Of a stretch of DNA of 64,000 nucleotides, positions 1-9,625 are shown in pieces (positions within the stretch are counted from its first letter, which is position 1; the number at the start of each line of letters is the position of its first letter). The DNA comes from Oceanicella sp. SM1341. Its GTDB lineage: Bacteria; Pseudomonadota; Alphaproteobacteria; Rhodobacterales; Rhodobacteraceae. The notes beneath the pieces are model-generated. The model made no database searches. It was not told where the DNA came from and was given only the letters and a program-made list of their open reading frames with translations. A program made the position numbers and the translations under genes. The stretch is taken from the NCBI RefSeq assembly GCF_003448965.1, contig NZ_QRGC01000001.1, forward strand, positions 372,001 to 436,000, in the 5' to 3' direction.

Positions 1-866
1 GCGAAGGCGCCGTAGCGCCGGCCATCGAGCCCCGGCACCGGCACGTCGAGACGCGGCGCGGTGAAGAGCTGTATGCCCGGCTGGTCGGTCCAGAGCCGCA
101 GGTGGCGCTCGCCGGCGCGCAGTTCGGCGGCGGGGGCCGACGTGTCGCGCCCCGGGCGGAGCACGAAGTTGTGGTCATGGCCGGCGGCCTCGGGGTCGGC
201 GTCCTCGATGCGGCGGGGCTGGCGGAAGTCGAAGCGCGAGCCGGCCACGGGCGCGATCTCGCCCGTGGGGATCAGCGTGTCGTCCACCGGGGTGTAGCTC
301 TCCGCGTCCAGCATCAGCTCGTGCCGGCGCACATTGGCCTCGCCGAGCGAGTAATACGCGTGCTGTGCGAGGTTGATCGGGGTCTCGCGGTCGGGCACGG
401 CGCGCATGCGGTAGGTGAGCTTCGTGCCGGAAAGGCTTACGATCACTTCGAAATCCACCGCACCGGGATAGCCGTCCTCGCCATCGGGCGAATGGTAGGC
501 GAAGCGCAGGGCGCGGGCCGCGCTGTCGGCCTCCATGTCCCAGATGCGCCGGCCGAGGCCGGTGAGGCCGCCGTGCAGGTGGTTCGGCCCGTTGTTGATG
601 GCGAGCTGGTAGTCCTGCCCGCCGAGGCTGAAGCGGCCGCGCGCGATGCGGTTCGCCACCCGGCCGGCAATGATGCCGAAGGAGGCGCCGTACTGCCGGT
701 GGTCGGCGATCGAATCGAAGCCGAGCACCATGGGGGCGCCGTTCAGCCGCCAGTCGCGCAGCACGCAGCCGTAGTCGAGCATGGAGATGCGGGTGGGCCC
801 GTCCTCCACCACCCCCTCGCGCACCGTGCGGCCCTCGAAACGGTCGAATTCGTGCAGCTCGGTCAT
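1..866 (-). CDS. galM: Aldose 1-epimerase (galactose mutarotase), 3' end outside the window
   Basis: Interconverts alpha and beta anomers of aldoses in the cytoplasm. The frame opens at ATG 866 and runs off the left edge after about 288 residues; the family is usually 330-350 residues, so only the C-terminus is missing. Visible motifs are the substrate loop NGPNHLHGG near residue 85 and the catalytic-histidine segment PINLAQHAYYSLGE near residue 165, matching the NLTNHxYFNL signature. The ATG overlaps the stop of the upstream dehydrogenase (ATGA), so the two genes are translationally coupled and probably belong to one carbohydrate or hydroxy-acid catabolic operon. The sugar substrate cannot be read from the sequence. 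Confidence 0.88.
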   Translation of the reverse strand, partial: MTELHEFDRFEGRTVREGVVEDGPTRISMLDYGCVLRDWRLNGAPMVLGFDSIADHRQYGASFGIIAGRVANRIARGRFSLGGQDYQLAINNGPNHLHGGLTGLGRRIWDMEADSAARALRFAYHSPDGEDGYPGAVDFEVIVSLSGTKLTYRMRAVPDRETPINLAQHAYYSLGEANVRRHELMLDAESYTPVDDTLIPTGEIAPVAGSRFDFRQPRRIEDADPEAAGHDHNFVLRPGRDTSAPAAELRAGERHLRLWTDQPGIQLFTAPRLDVPVPGLDGRRYGAF

Positions 867-1870
867 GTTCCGGCAATCTCCCTGATCTTGTCCAGCAACG
901 TGCGCGGCAGGCTCAGCCCCTCGCGCGCGGCGCGGGCCCGCGCCTCCAGCCGGCGGCTGCCCGGCAGGCGGGCGCCCTCCGCAGCCTCGATGCTCGCCAC
1001 CAGCGCCTGCATCCGCGAGGCGAAGGCTCCGCCCGACAGTGCCTGCGCGTCGATGGCGATCAGCACCTGGCCGAGGTCGGGCGGCGCGCCCTCGCCATCA
1101 AAGAGCGAACTCGCCTCGGTGGCAAGGGCCGCCCCGGTGAGGCAGGCGGCCATCACCTCGACCATCATGGCGAGCGCCGCCCCCTTCGCGCCGCCCATCG
1201 GGGCGACCGAGCCGGCGAGGGCCGCCACGGGGTCGGTCGTCGGGTTGCCGTCCGCGTCGATGGCCCAGCCCTCGGGGATGGTGGTGCCGCTCTCGCGCGC
1301 GGCGAGGATCTTGCCGCGCGCCACCTGCGAGGTGGCGAGGTCGATCACCAGCGGGGCGGCGCCCTCCACCGGCGCGGCGAAGGCGATGGGATTGGTGCCG
1401 AACACCGGGGTTTTCGCCCCCCAGGGCGCCATGGCCTTGGGCGCGTTGCCATAGATGAAGCCCACGCAACCGGCCTCGGCAAGCTGCTCGCACGCCAGCC
1501 CCGCCACGCCGAAATGGTGCGAATGCACCAGGGCGGCGCAGGCGATGCCCTGCGTTTCGGCGCGGCGCGCCAGCTCCGGCAGGGCAAGCTCGAGCGCCGG
1601 GTAGGCAAAGCCGTGGCGGGCGTCCACCCGGAAGGCGCCGGGCCGGATGTCCTCCAGCACCGGGGTGGCGGCACCGTCGACCTTTCCGCTGCGGCTCTGC
1701 GCCGTGTAGGAGGGAATGCGCGACAGCCCGTGCCCGGTCTGCCCGTCGGCCTCGGCGCGCACGAGGGCGCGCGCCACCGGGGCGGCATTGTGCGGCTCGG
1801 TGCGCGAGGCGATGAGGGCGGCGTTCGCCAGGGCTTCGGCCTCGGCGAGGGAAAGGGTGACGTCGGACAT
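863..1870 (-). CDS. Ldh family (LDH2/malate/ureidoglycolate-type) NAD(P)-dependent oxidoreductase
   Basis: A 335-residue member of the LDH2/MDG family, which reduces 2-oxoacids or oxidises 2-hydroxyacids (malate, lactate, ureidoglycolate, delta-1-piperideine-2-carboxylate). Family marks are the N-terminal GHGLSRIP segment, the active-site stretch HSHHFGVAGL, FGTNPIAFAAP and VIDLATSQVARGK. The start is set at ATG 1870 (MSDVTLSLAEAEAL); further upstream in-frame codons would add residues unlike the family. The stop overlaps the mutarotase start by four bases, which suggests a shared pathway. Family membership is secure; the substrate is not. Confidence 0.87.
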   Translation of the reverse strand: MSDVTLSLAEAEALANAALIASRTEPHNAAPVARALVRAEADGQTGHGLSRIPSYTAQSRSGKVDGAATPVLEDIRPGAFRVDARHGFAYPALELALPELARRAETQGIACAALVHSHHFGVAGLACEQLAEAGCVGFIYGNAPKAMAPWGAKTPVFGTNPIAFAAPVEGAAPLVIDLATSQVARGKILAARESGTTIPEGWAIDADGNPTTDPVAALAGSVAPMGGAKGAALAMMVEVMAACLTGAALATEASSLFDGEGAPPDLGQVLIAIDAQALSGGAFASRMQALVASIEAAEGARLPGSRRLEARARAAREGLSLPRTLLDKIREIAGT

Positions 1871-2212
1871 TTCGGGCGCTCCGCAGGCTGGGTCTGCCCC
1901 AGCCTTTAGCGCCGGCACAGCCGGGCTGCGAGCCAATTCCGCCGCCCGCTCCGAACATTCCGCACACCCGCGCCCGCGCGAACGGATATTGCTCCGCTGC
2001 CCCCCGGGCCCCGGCAATGATGCACTCGCCCCGACGAGCTCATTTCCCCTGCAGGCCCGGCACGCGCCACGCCTGCTCCGGCCAGACAACCGGTCTAACG
2101 CAAACAACACGAGCAGCCTCGCGCAACCGGGTTAGCGAATGGTTAACAGGGGCGGGATAGACGGGCCCGATCCGCTGAATTATCACTGCGCCCACCAGCA
2201 CCGGGAGGCCAG
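1871..2212. other. Divergent intergenic region between dehydrogenase and P450 genes
   Basis: 342 bp without a credible gene. It must hold the promoters for the minus-strand dehydrogenase/mutarotase pair and the plus-strand P450. I see no convincing -35/-10 pair. The direct motif GTTAGCGAATGGTTAAC around 2131-2147 has two GTTA half-sites that could bind a regulator, but this is weak. A Shine-Dalgarno (GGGAGG) lies five bases before the P450 ATG. Confidence 0.4.
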
Positions 2213-3400
2213 ATGACACCGTTCCGCCAGTCGCCGCGCGATCCAGCCTTCGTCCAGTCACCCTGGGCGGCCTACGACCGCGCCCGCGCCGCCGGGCCGC
2301 TGGTGTTCTGGGAGGAGTACGGCCACGCGGTGAGCGCGCGGCACGACACGGTCTCCGCCCTGCTGCGCGACCGGCGCTTCGGCCGCGAGGCCCCGCCGGG
2401 CCTGCTGCCGCCGCCGCCCGAACACCTCGCGCCCTTCTACGCGGTGGAGGCGCATTCGATGCTCGAGCGCGAGCCGCCGGTGCACACGAGGCTGCGCGGG
2501 CTGGTGACACGGGCCTTCGTCTCGCGCCGGGTGGCGGCGATGGCGCCGGAGATCGCCGCGCTCTCCGCCCGGCTGATCGACGCCTTCGACGGCCCGCAGA
2601 TCGACCTGCTGCCCGCCTGGGCCGAGCGCATCCCGGTGATCGTGATCGCCCGGCTGCTCGGCGTGCCGGAGGAGATGGCCGACCGGCTGCTCGCCTGGTC
2701 GCACGACATGGTGGCGATGTACCAGGCCCGGCGCGACCGCGCGGTGGAGGACGCCGCCGCCCGCGCCGCCACGGAGTTCGCCGACTACATCCGCGCCCAT
2801 GTGGCCGACCGCCGCCGCCGCCCGGCCGACGACCTCATCACCCATCTCATCGCGGCTGAGGAGAACGGCGACCGGCTGAGCACCGACGAGCTGGTGACCA
2901 CCTGCATCCTGCTGCTCAACGCCGGGCACGAGGCCACGGTGCACGCGCTCGGCAACGGGGTGAAGGCGGTGCTGGAGAGCGGCCGGCCCGCGGCCGGTTT
3001 CTTCGCCACCGAGGCGGAGACGGCCGCCACGGTGGAAGAGATCCTGCGCCACGATCCGCCGCTGCACATGTTCACCCGCTACGCGCTGGAACCGGTGGAG
3101 GTGGCGGGCCACCGCTTCGAGACCGGCGAGGTGGTGGGCCTGCTGCTGGGCGCGGCGAACCACGACCCCGCCTTCCGGCCCGAGCCGGGGCGCTTCGACC
3201 CCGGCCTCGGCGGCACGGGCCACGTGAGCTTCGGCGCCGGCCTGCATTTCTGCGTCGGCGCGCCGCTTGCGCGGCTGGAGATGCAGGTGGCCCTGCCCGA
3301 CCTGTTCCGCCGCCTGCCGGGCCTCGCGCTGGCGCGCCCGCCGGTCTACGCGGACGCCTACCATTTCCGCCGGCTGGAGCGGCTGGAGGTGCGCGCCTGA
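2213..3400 (+). CDS. Cytochrome P450, soluble bacterial class
   Basis: A 395-residue heme-thiolate monooxygenase. The oxygen-binding I-helix motif AGHEAT is at residues 237-242, the K-helix ExxR at 276-279 (EILR), and the heme loop FGAGLHFCVG at 340-349 with Cys347 as axial ligand. There is no signal peptide or membrane anchor, as expected for a class I P450 fed by a ferredoxin and ferredoxin reductase; neither is encoded nearby, so electrons must come from partners elsewhere. The ATG is preceded by GGGAGG. It ends four bases before the convergent rnj stop. The substrate cannot be inferred; the DUF- and pathway-free context suggests a stand-alone gene. Confidence 0.95.
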   Translation: MTPFRQSPRDPAFVQSPWAAYDRARAAGPLVFWEEYGHAVSARHDTVSALLRDRRFGREAPPGLLPPPPEHLAPFYAVEAHSMLEREPPVHTRLRGLVTRAFVSRRVAAMAPEIAALSARLIDAFDGPQIDLLPAWAERIPVIVIARLLGVPEEMADRLLAWSHDMVAMYQARRDRAVEDAAARAATEFADYIRAHVADRRRRPADDLITHLIAAEENGDRLSTDELVTTCILLLNAGHEATVHALGNGVKAVLESGRPAAGFFATEAETAATVEEILRHDPPLHMFTRYALEPVEVAGHRFETGEVVGLLLGAANHDPAFRPEPGRFDPGLGGTGHVSFGAGLHFCVGAPLARLEMQVALPDLFRRLPGLALARPPVYADAYHFRRLERLEVRA

Positions 3401-3403
3401 GCC

Positions 3404-5083
3404 TCAGTCGGTCTCGACGCGCGAGACCAGCACCGTCACCACCGGCTTGCGGCCGGTGAGGCGGCGGCAGAGCTGCGAACAGGTGCTCGAGACCAGCGTC
3501 TCGATCGCCTCGTCGGAGCGCAGCTGCTTCGCGTTCGCCCGGTCGAAGGCGGCATCGATCGCGTCCTCCATCGCCCCGGCGAGGTCGCGGATCTCCTCGT
3601 CGAGGTCATTGGCCACGCCCTGGATGCGCACCACCGGATCGGCGGCGAGATCGCCCTCCTGGTCGACCACCACGCCGGCCACGATCAGCCCGCGCAGCGC
3701 GAGCTTCAGCCGGTCGCGCACCACGCCGTCGAAGGCGCCGATGAGCAGGCTGCCGTCGAGGTAGAGCCGCCCGGTGTCGGCGGAGCCGACGATCTCGGCC
3801 GGCCCGCCCGCGAGCCGGGCGATGGCACCGTTGGTCACCACAAGGCTCGGGATGCCGCTCTCGCGCGCGAGGCCGGCATGCTCGACCAGGTGGCGATGCT
3901 CGCCGTGCATCGGCACCAGCAGCTTCGGCTGCACCAGGCGGTGGAGCTGCTGCAGGTCCGGCCGGTTGGCATGGCCCGAGACATGGTAGAGCCCGCCGCT
4001 GTCATCGACCACCTGCGCGCCCTGCTCGGAGAAGCGGTTCACGATGCGGGCGACGGATTTCTCGTTGCCCGGGATGGTCTTGGAGGAGAACAGCACCATG
4101 TCGCCCGGCTCGGCCCGCACCCGGGGCGAGGAGCCGTTGGCGATCTGCGCCACGGCGGCGCGGCGCTCGCCCTGGCTGCCGGAGGCGAGCACCATCAGGT
4201 GCTCGGCCGGCGTGTCGAGCATGCGCTCCTCGGAGAGGATGTCGGGGAAATCCTTCAGCACCCCGGTCTCGCGCGCCGCGGTGAGCATGCGCTGCATGGC
4301 GCGGCCCTGCAGGGCGACGGAGCGGCCCGCGCCCTTTGCCGCCCGCGCCAGCGTGCGCAGCCGGGCGATGTTGGAGGCGAAGGTGGTGGCGATGACCAGC
4401 CCCTTCGCGCCCTTCACCAGCTCGGCGATGGGTTCGACGATCTCGGCCTCGGAGCGGCCGGGGTTGGGGCTGAACACGTTGGTGCTGTCGCAGACCAGCG
4501 CGTCGACGCCCTGGCGGCCGAGCGCCTCAAAGGCGGCGGGGTCGAAGGGCTCGCCCACCTGCGGGTCACGGTCGACCTTGAAGTCGCCGCTGTGCAGGAT
4601 GCGGTGGCCGCCGGCCTCGATCACCAGCGCCGAGGCTTCCGGGATCGAGTGCGAGATCGGCATGAAGCCGACCCGGAACGGCCCGGCCTGGATCATCTCC
4701 GGCATCGCGGGGCAGACCTGGATGGCGGAGGTGTCGAGCCCCGCCTCGGCCATCTTGCCCTCGGCGATGCGCCCGGTGAAGCGGCGCGCGTAGATCGGGC
4801 ACTCGAGCTCGGGCCAGAGCCGGCCGAGCGCGCCCACGTGATCCTCGTGCGCATGGGTGAGGAAGAGGCCGTGCAGCCGATCGGACTGCGCGGCGATGAA
4901 CTCCGGGTCGGCCATGATGAGATCGACGCCCGGCGTCGTCTCCATGTCGCCGAAGGTGACGCCGCAGTCGACCATGATCCAGTGGCGGTCGCGCTCGGGG
5001 CCGACCCCGTAGAGATACATGTTCATGCCGATCTCGCCGGCCCCGCCGAGCGGGAGGAAGACCAGTTCCGCGGATTTGCTCAT
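3404..5083 (-). CDS. rnj: Ribonuclease J (metallo-beta-lactamase/beta-CASP nuclease)
   Basis: A 559-residue zinc-dependent RNase combining 5' exonuclease and endonuclease activity for rRNA maturation and mRNA decay. The metallo-beta-lactamase motif HAHEDH is at residues 77-82, preceded by PLGGAGEIGMN near the N-terminus, a hallmark of RNase J; the beta-CASP part contains HVSGHANRPDL and MHGEHRHL, and a C-terminal RNase J-specific domain follows. It is the last gene of the nuo-birA-coaX-rnj run and its ATG overlaps the coaX stop (ATGA). This tail behind complex I genes is a common Rhodobacterales arrangement. Confidence 0.95.
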   Translation of the reverse strand: MSKSAELVFLPLGGAGEIGMNMYLYGVGPERDRHWIMVDCGVTFGDMETTPGVDLIMADPEFIAAQSDRLHGLFLTHAHEDHVGALGRLWPELECPIYARRFTGRIAEGKMAEAGLDTSAIQVCPAMPEMIQAGPFRVGFMPISHSIPEASALVIEAGGHRILHSGDFKVDRDPQVGEPFDPAAFEALGRQGVDALVCDSTNVFSPNPGRSEAEIVEPIAELVKGAKGLVIATTFASNIARLRTLARAAKGAGRSVALQGRAMQRMLTAARETGVLKDFPDILSEERMLDTPAEHLMVLASGSQGERRAAVAQIANGSSPRVRAEPGDMVLFSSKTIPGNEKSVARIVNRFSEQGAQVVDDSGGLYHVSGHANRPDLQQLHRLVQPKLLVPMHGEHRHLVEHAGLARESGIPSLVVTNGAIARLAGGPAEIVGSADTGRLYLDGSLLIGAFDGVVRDRLKLALRGLIVAGVVVDQEGDLAADPVVRIQGVANDLDEEIRDLAGAMEDAIDAAFDRANAKQLRSDEAIETLVSSTCSQLCRRLTGRKPVVTVLVSRVETD

Positions 5084-5862
5084 TCGTGGTTTCTGCCTCG
5101 GTTGGTTTCGTTGATGTGCACGAGCCCGTGAATGGTCAGATCCGTGTCGATGATGTCGAGCGCTTTAGTCCCCTGCGCGAAGAGTGTCGAGAGCCCGCCG
5201 GTGCCGATCACCTGCATGCGCCGGTCACGCTCCTCGGCGATGCGCTGGCAGATGCCCTCCACCAGGCCGACATAGCCCCAGAAGATGCCGGACTGCATGC
5301 AGGCCACCGTGTTCTGCCCCACCACCTGGGCGGGCTTGGTGACGTCGATATGCGGCAGCGCCGCGGCGGCCATGTGCAGCGCCTCGAGGCTGAGGTTGAC
5401 GCCCGGGGCGATCACCCCGCCCTCGTAGGCGCCGTCCGCCCCCACCACGTCGAAGGTGGTGGCGGTGCCGAAGTCCACCACGATGAGGTCGCCGCCGTAA
5501 AGGCGGAATGCGCCCACGGTGTTCACCAGCCGGTCGGCGCCCACCTGGGTGCCGGGGTCGACCCGCACGTCGATGCCCAGCTCGCAATCGTCGCGCCCCA
5601 CCACCAGGGCGCGGGTGTCGAAGTAGCGCTGCGAGAAGACCCGCAGGTTGAACAGCACCCGCGGCACCACGGAGGAGACCACCACGTCGGTGATCCCCTT
5701 CGGGTCGAGCCCGGTGTGCTTCATCAGCGCGTCGAGCCAGACGAAGTATTCGTCGGCCGTGCGCTGGGGCTGGGTGGCGCAGCGCCATTGCGCCACGAAG
5801 TCCTGCCCGTCATGCACGGCGAAAAGCGTGTTGGTGTTGCCAACGTCGATGGCGAGAAGCAT
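5080..5862 (-). CDS. coaX: Type III pantothenate kinase
   Basis: A 260-residue cytoplasmic kinase for the first step of CoA synthesis (pantothenate to 4'-phosphopantothenate). The ASKHA-fold phosphate loop DVGNTNT is at residues 6-12, with a second motif VVDFGTATTFD and the GVxPG-like segment IAPGVNLS. The ATG at 5862 follows a GGAG seven bases upstream, and this start gives the family's usual length of 255-260; a longer upstream frame is only the birA overlap. It sits 11 bp after birA and overlaps rnj by four bases. Confidence 0.95.
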   Translation of the reverse strand: MLLAIDVGNTNTLFAVHDGQDFVAQWRCATQPQRTADEYFVWLDALMKHTGLDPKGITDVVVSSVVPRVLFNLRVFSQRYFDTRALVVGRDDCELGIDVRVDPGTQVGADRLVNTVGAFRLYGGDLIVVDFGTATTFDVVGADGAYEGGVIAPGVNLSLEALHMAAAALPHIDVTKPAQVVGQNTVACMQSGIFWGYVGLVEGICQRIAEERDRRMQVIGTGGLSTLFAQGTKALDIIDTDLTIHGLVHINETNRGRNHE

Positions 5863-5873
5863 CGGGCGCTCCT

Positions 5874-6617
5874 TCAGCTGAACTGGATGTCTGCGGCCGT
5901 GATCTCGTGCCGGGCGGTGCCCGTGTTTAGAACAAGCGCCCCCGCGGCGTCCACCGTCTCGAAAATGCCGGTGAGGCTGCGGTCGGCGAAGCGGGCGGTG
6001 ACGGTCTCGCCCAGCCGGGCGGCAAAACCGAGCCATTCCGCGCGCAAGGGGGCAAACCCCTCCGAGAGGAACTGCGCCTCGCGCCGCGCGAAGCCCGCGG
6101 CGAGCGGTTCGAGCAGCGCCTCCGGCTCCACCCGGATGCCGGTGTCCGCCAGCGCGACCGGGCGCAGGGCGCCGGGCTCCAGCGCTTCGGCCGGGGGCGC
6201 GTGGCGCAGGTTCACCCCGATGCCGATGACCAGCGGCCCCTCGGTGCCCGAGCGTTCGAGCAGGATGCCGGCGAGCTTGGCGCCCGACATCAGCACGTCA
6301 TTGGGCCACTTGAGGGAGAAGAGCGCGGGCCGGCCGGTGACCGCCTCCAGCGCCTCGCGCAGCGCCAGCGCCGCGGTGAACGAGCGCAGGGCTGCCTCGG
6401 CCGGGGTGCCGCGCGGGGTCATCAGCAGGCTGGCGGAAAGGTTTCCCTCCGGCGCGCTCCAGCCCCTGCCCCGACGGCCACGCCCGGCGACCTGCCGCCG
6501 GGCGCTGATCCAGAGCGGCCCGCGCTCCCCCGCCGAGGCCCGTCGCAGGGCCTCGGCATTGGTGCTGTCCACCTCGTCGAGCAACAGTCTCCGGACAGCT
6601 TCGGGCCAGACCGTCAC
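5874..6617 (-). CDS. birA: Biotin--[acetyl-CoA-carboxylase] ligase
   Basis: A 247-residue monofunctional biotin protein ligase that adenylates biotin and attaches it to the carboxyl carrier protein. The biotin/ATP loop GRGRRGRGW is at residues 45-53 and the catalytic-lysine segment KWPNDVL at 103-109. It lacks the N-terminal helix-turn-helix of E. coli BirA, so it is not expected to act as a repressor. It follows the nuoN stop by one base and precedes coaX by 11 bp, placing two cofactor genes in the respiratory operon. Confidence 0.93.
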   Translation of the reverse strand: MTVWPEAVRRLLLDEVDSTNAEALRRASAGERGPLWISARRQVAGRGRRGRGWSAPEGNLSASLLMTPRGTPAEAALRSFTAALALREALEAVTGRPALFSLKWPNDVLMSGAKLAGILLERSGTEGPLVIGIGVNLRHAPPAEALEPGALRPVALADTGIRVEPEALLEPLAAGFARREAQFLSEGFAPLRAEWLGFAARLGETVTARFADRSLTGIFETVDAAGALVLNTGTARHEITAADIQFS

Positions 6618-6618
6618 C

Positions 6619-8067
6619 TCAGTTGAGCAGCGTGGCGGCCGCGGCGGAGGCGACCTGCTCCACCCCGAAGAGGTTGATCACCGGCAGCCAGCCGATGGCC
6701 ATGGCCCCCGCGGAGACGCCGAGGAACACCGCGTGGCTGAACGGCATCGAGCCGGTGAGCCGCGTGTCCCCCGCCCCGAAATACATCAGGTAGACGATGC
6801 GCAGGTAGTAGTAGGAGCCGATCACCGAGGCGAGCGCGCCGAGCAGCGCCAGCCAGGCCAGCCCTGCGTCCACCGCCGCCACGAAGACGTAGAACTTCCC
6901 GAAGAAGCCCACCAGCGGCGGGATGCCGGCCAGCGAGAACAGCAGCAGCATCAGCGCCAGCGCGCGCGCCGGCTCGATGCTGGCATAGCCCGCGAGGCTG
7001 CGCAGGTCGGTCACCGGCACGCCGTCACGCTCCATGTTGAGGATGAAGGCGAACATGCCGACGTTGGTGGTGACGTAGATCGCAAGGTAGATGAGCAGCG
7101 ATTCAGCGCCCGCCTGTGTGCCGGCCGCGAGCCCGACGAGGGCGTAGCCCATGTGCGAGATCGAGGAATAGGCCATCAGGCGCTTGATGTTGGTCTGCTT
7201 GATCGCCGCCACCGCGCCGAGGAACATCGACACCAGCGCGAGGAAGGCGAGGATCTGCTGCCAGTCGGCCACCGCGTCGCCGAAGGCGGCGAAGAGCACC
7301 CGGGCGAACATCGCCGCCGCCGCCACCTTGGGCGCGGTGGCGAAGAAGGCGGTCACCGGGGTGGGCGAGCCCTCGTAGACGTCCGGGGTCCACATGTGGA
7401 AGGGCGCCGCCGAGATCTTGAAGGCGAGGCCGCAGCACATGAACACGATGCCGAAGAGCAGGCCGAGGCCCAGCCCCTCCTCATCCACCACCGAGGCGAT
7501 GGCGGTGAACTCGGTGGCGCCGGAATAGCCGTAGACCAGGCTCGCGCCGTAGAGCAGCAGGCCCGAGGAGAGCGCGCCGAGCACGAAGTACTTCAGGCCC
7601 GCCTCGGTGGAGCGAATGCTGTCGCGCCGCACGGCGGCGATGACGTAGAGTGCGAGCGAGGACAGCTCCAGCCCCATGTAGAGCGCGATGAGATCACCCG
7701 CGGAGACCATCATCATCATGCCCACGGTGGAGAGCGCCACCAGCACCGGGAACTCGAAGCGCAGCAGGTCGCGGCGGCGCAGGTAGTCGTTCGACATGCC
7801 CAGCACCGCGGCGCCGCCGAGCAGCAGCGTGACCTTCGAGAAGCGGGCGAAGCCGTCGTTCACGAAGGCGCCGTGGAAGGCGACCTGGGTACCCGGCGAG
7901 GAAAAGCCGATCCACAGCCCGACCAGCGCCATCACGGCGGCGGTGGCCCAGATCAGCAGGCCGGTCTCGCCGTCCTTGTCCCGGAACACGCCCCACATCA
8001 GGGCGGCGATGGCGAAGAGCGCCATCACCAGCTCCGGGAGGACGACCTGGATATCGTTGCCAATCAT
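6619..8067 (-). CDS. nuoN: NADH-quinone oxidoreductase subunit N
   Basis: A 482-residue antiporter-like membrane subunit of the proton-pumping arm of complex I, with about 14 predicted hydrophobic segments. Diagnostic stretches include [17 protein letters not shown] and the lysine-bearing helices [19 protein letters not shown]. The start is placed at ATG 8067 ([14 protein letters not shown]) because a GGAGAGAG ribosome site precedes it; an earlier in-frame ATG would extend into the nuoM end. It lies 16 bp behind nuoM and directly before birA. Confidence 0.95.
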   Translation of the reverse strand: MIGNDIQVVLPELVMALFAIAALMWGVFRDKDGETGLLIWATAAVMALVGLWIGFSSPGTQVAFHGAFVNDGFARFSKVTLLLGGAAVLGMSNDYLRRRDLLRFEFPVLVALSTVGMMMMVSAGDLIALYMGLELSSLALYVIAAVRRDSIRSTEAGLKYFVLGALSSGLLLYGASLVYGYSGATEFTAIASVVDEEGLGLGLLFGIVFMCCGLAFKISAAPFHMWTPDVYEGSPTPVTAFFATAPKVAAAAMFARVLFAAFGDAVADWQQILAFLALVSMFLGAVAAIKQTNIKRLMAYSSISHMGYALVGLAAGTQAGAESLLIYLAIYVTTNVGMFAFILNMERDGVPVTDLRSLAGYASIEPARALALMLLLFSLAGIPPLVGFFGKFYVFVAAVDAGLAWLALLGALASVIGSYYYLRIVYLMYFGAGDTRLTGSMPFSHAVFLGVSAGAMAIGWLPVINLFGVEQVASAAAATLLN

Positions 8068-8083
8068 TGTCTCTCTCCGGGGC

Positions 8084-9625
8084 TCAGTTGCCGGCAAGCT
8101 GCGTCGCAGCGTCTGCCAGTGCGGTATCGTAGGAGTGCAGCAGCGCCGTCACCGAGGGGCCGAAGATGTCGATGACGAGGCTCGGATAGACGCCGAGCAC
8201 GATGGTGGCGATGATCAGCGGCGCGAAGATCGCCTTCTCGCGGGTCGACATGTCGGTGATCTGGCTCAGGCTCTGCTTGATCAGGTCTCCGAACATCACC
8301 CGGCGGTAGAGCCACAGCGTGTAGCAGGCCGAGAGCACCACGCCGGTGGCCGCGCCGAAGGCCGCCCAGCTGTTGGCCTGGTAGGCGCCCAGCAGCGTGA
8401 GGAACTCGCCCACGAAGCCCGAGGTGCCCGGCAGGCCGGCATTGCCCAGCGTGAACAGCATGAAGGTGAGCGCGTAGACCGGCATGCGGATGACGAGACC
8501 GCCGTAGGCGTCGATGTCACGGGTGTGCATGCGGTCGTAGAGCACGCCGACGCACAGGAACAGGCCGCCGGAGATGAAGCCGTGGCTGAGCATCAGGAAC
8601 AGCGAGCCGTCGACGCCCTGCTGGTTGCCCGCGAAGATGCCGAGGGTCACGAAGCCCATGTGCGCCACCGAGGAGTAGGCAATGAGCTTCTTCATGTCCT
8701 CCTGCACCATCGCCACCAGCGAGGCGTACACGATGGCGATGACCGAGAGCAGGAACACGAAGTCCTGCATCATGTCGGACGCCACGGGGAACATCGGCAG
8801 GCAGAAGCGCAGGAAGCCGTAGCCGCCCACCTTCAGCAGGATGGCGGCCAGCACCACCGAGCCCGCCGTGGGCGCCTGCACGTGGGCATCCGCGAGCCAG
8901 GTGTGCACCGGGAACATCGGCATCTTTACCGCGAAGCTCACGAAGAAGCCCCACCACATCAGCAGCTGCACGCCGCCCACGATGTGCCAGCCCCAGAGGT
9001 CGATCGGCTCATGCGAGAAATCGTGCTGCAGCAGCAGGCGGATGTCGGTGGTGCCGGCGTCCGCGTACATCGCCGCGATGGCGATGAGCATCAGCACCGA
9101 GCCGAACAGCGTGTAGAGGAAGTACTTGAAGGAGGCGTAGACCTTCTCCTTGCCGCCCCAGATGCCGATGATCAGGAACATCGGGATGAGGCTGGCCTCG
9201 AAGAACAGGTAGAACAGCACCACGTCGAGCGCGCAGAACACGCCGACCATGAGCGCCTCGAGCACGAGGAAGGCGATCATGTATTCCTTCACCCGGTTCT
9301 CGACATGCCAGGAGCAGGCGATGACCATGGGCATCAGGAAGGTGGTGAGCATCACCAGCAGCACCGAGATGCCGTCGACGCCCATCTGGTATTTCAGCGG
9401 CCCGAGCCAGGCCGCCTCCTCGACGAACTGGAAGCCGGTGTCGGCGCTGTCGAAGCCGAAGAGCAGCGCCAGCGACAGCACGAAGGTGGCGAGCGTGGTG
9501 AGCAGTGCGAGCCATTTCGCGTTGCGCACCGCCATCTCGTCATTCCCCCGCAGCAGCAGCAGCAGCACCGCCGCCCCGATCAGCGGGAGGAATGTGATGA
9601 TGGAGAGAATGGGAAGACTGCCCAT
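8084..9625 (-). CDS. nuoM: NADH-quinone oxidoreductase subunit M
   Basis: A 513-residue antiporter-like membrane subunit of complex I with about 14 transmembrane helices. Typical features are [20 protein letters not shown], containing the conserved membrane glutamate, [19 protein letters not shown], and [14 protein letters not shown] with the buried lysine of the proton path. Its ATG overlaps the nuoL stop by one base (TGATG), so translation is coupled to nuoL. Confidence 0.96.
   Translation of the reverse strand: MGSLPILSIITFLPLIGAAVLLLLLRGNDEMAVRNAKWLALLTTLATFVLSLALLFGFDSADTGFQFVEEAAWLGPLKYQMGVDGISVLLVMLTTFLMPMVIACSWHVENRVKEYMIAFLVLEALMVGVFCALDVVLFYLFFEASLIPMFLIIGIWGGKEKVYASFKYFLYTLFGSVLMLIAIAAMYADAGTTDIRLLLQHDFSHEPIDLWGWHIVGGVQLLMWWGFFVSFAVKMPMFPVHTWLADAHVQAPTAGSVVLAAILLKVGGYGFLRFCLPMFPVASDMMQDFVFLLSVIAIVYASLVAMVQEDMKKLIAYSSVAHMGFVTLGIFAGNQQGVDGSLFLMLSHGFISGGLFLCVGVLYDRMHTRDIDAYGGLVIRMPVYALTFMLFTLGNAGLPGTSGFVGEFLTLLGAYQANSWAAFGAATGVVLSACYTLWLYRRVMFGDLIKQSLSQITDMSTREKAIFAPLIIATIVLGVYPSLVIDIFGPSVTALLHSYDTALADAATQLAGN

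Noticed and set aside
5086-8175. A 1029-codon open frame on the plus strand antisense to coaX, birA and nuoN
   Set aside because: It mirrors the codon bias of the true minus-strand genes in GC-rich DNA; its product is His/Arg-rich low-complexity with no domain.
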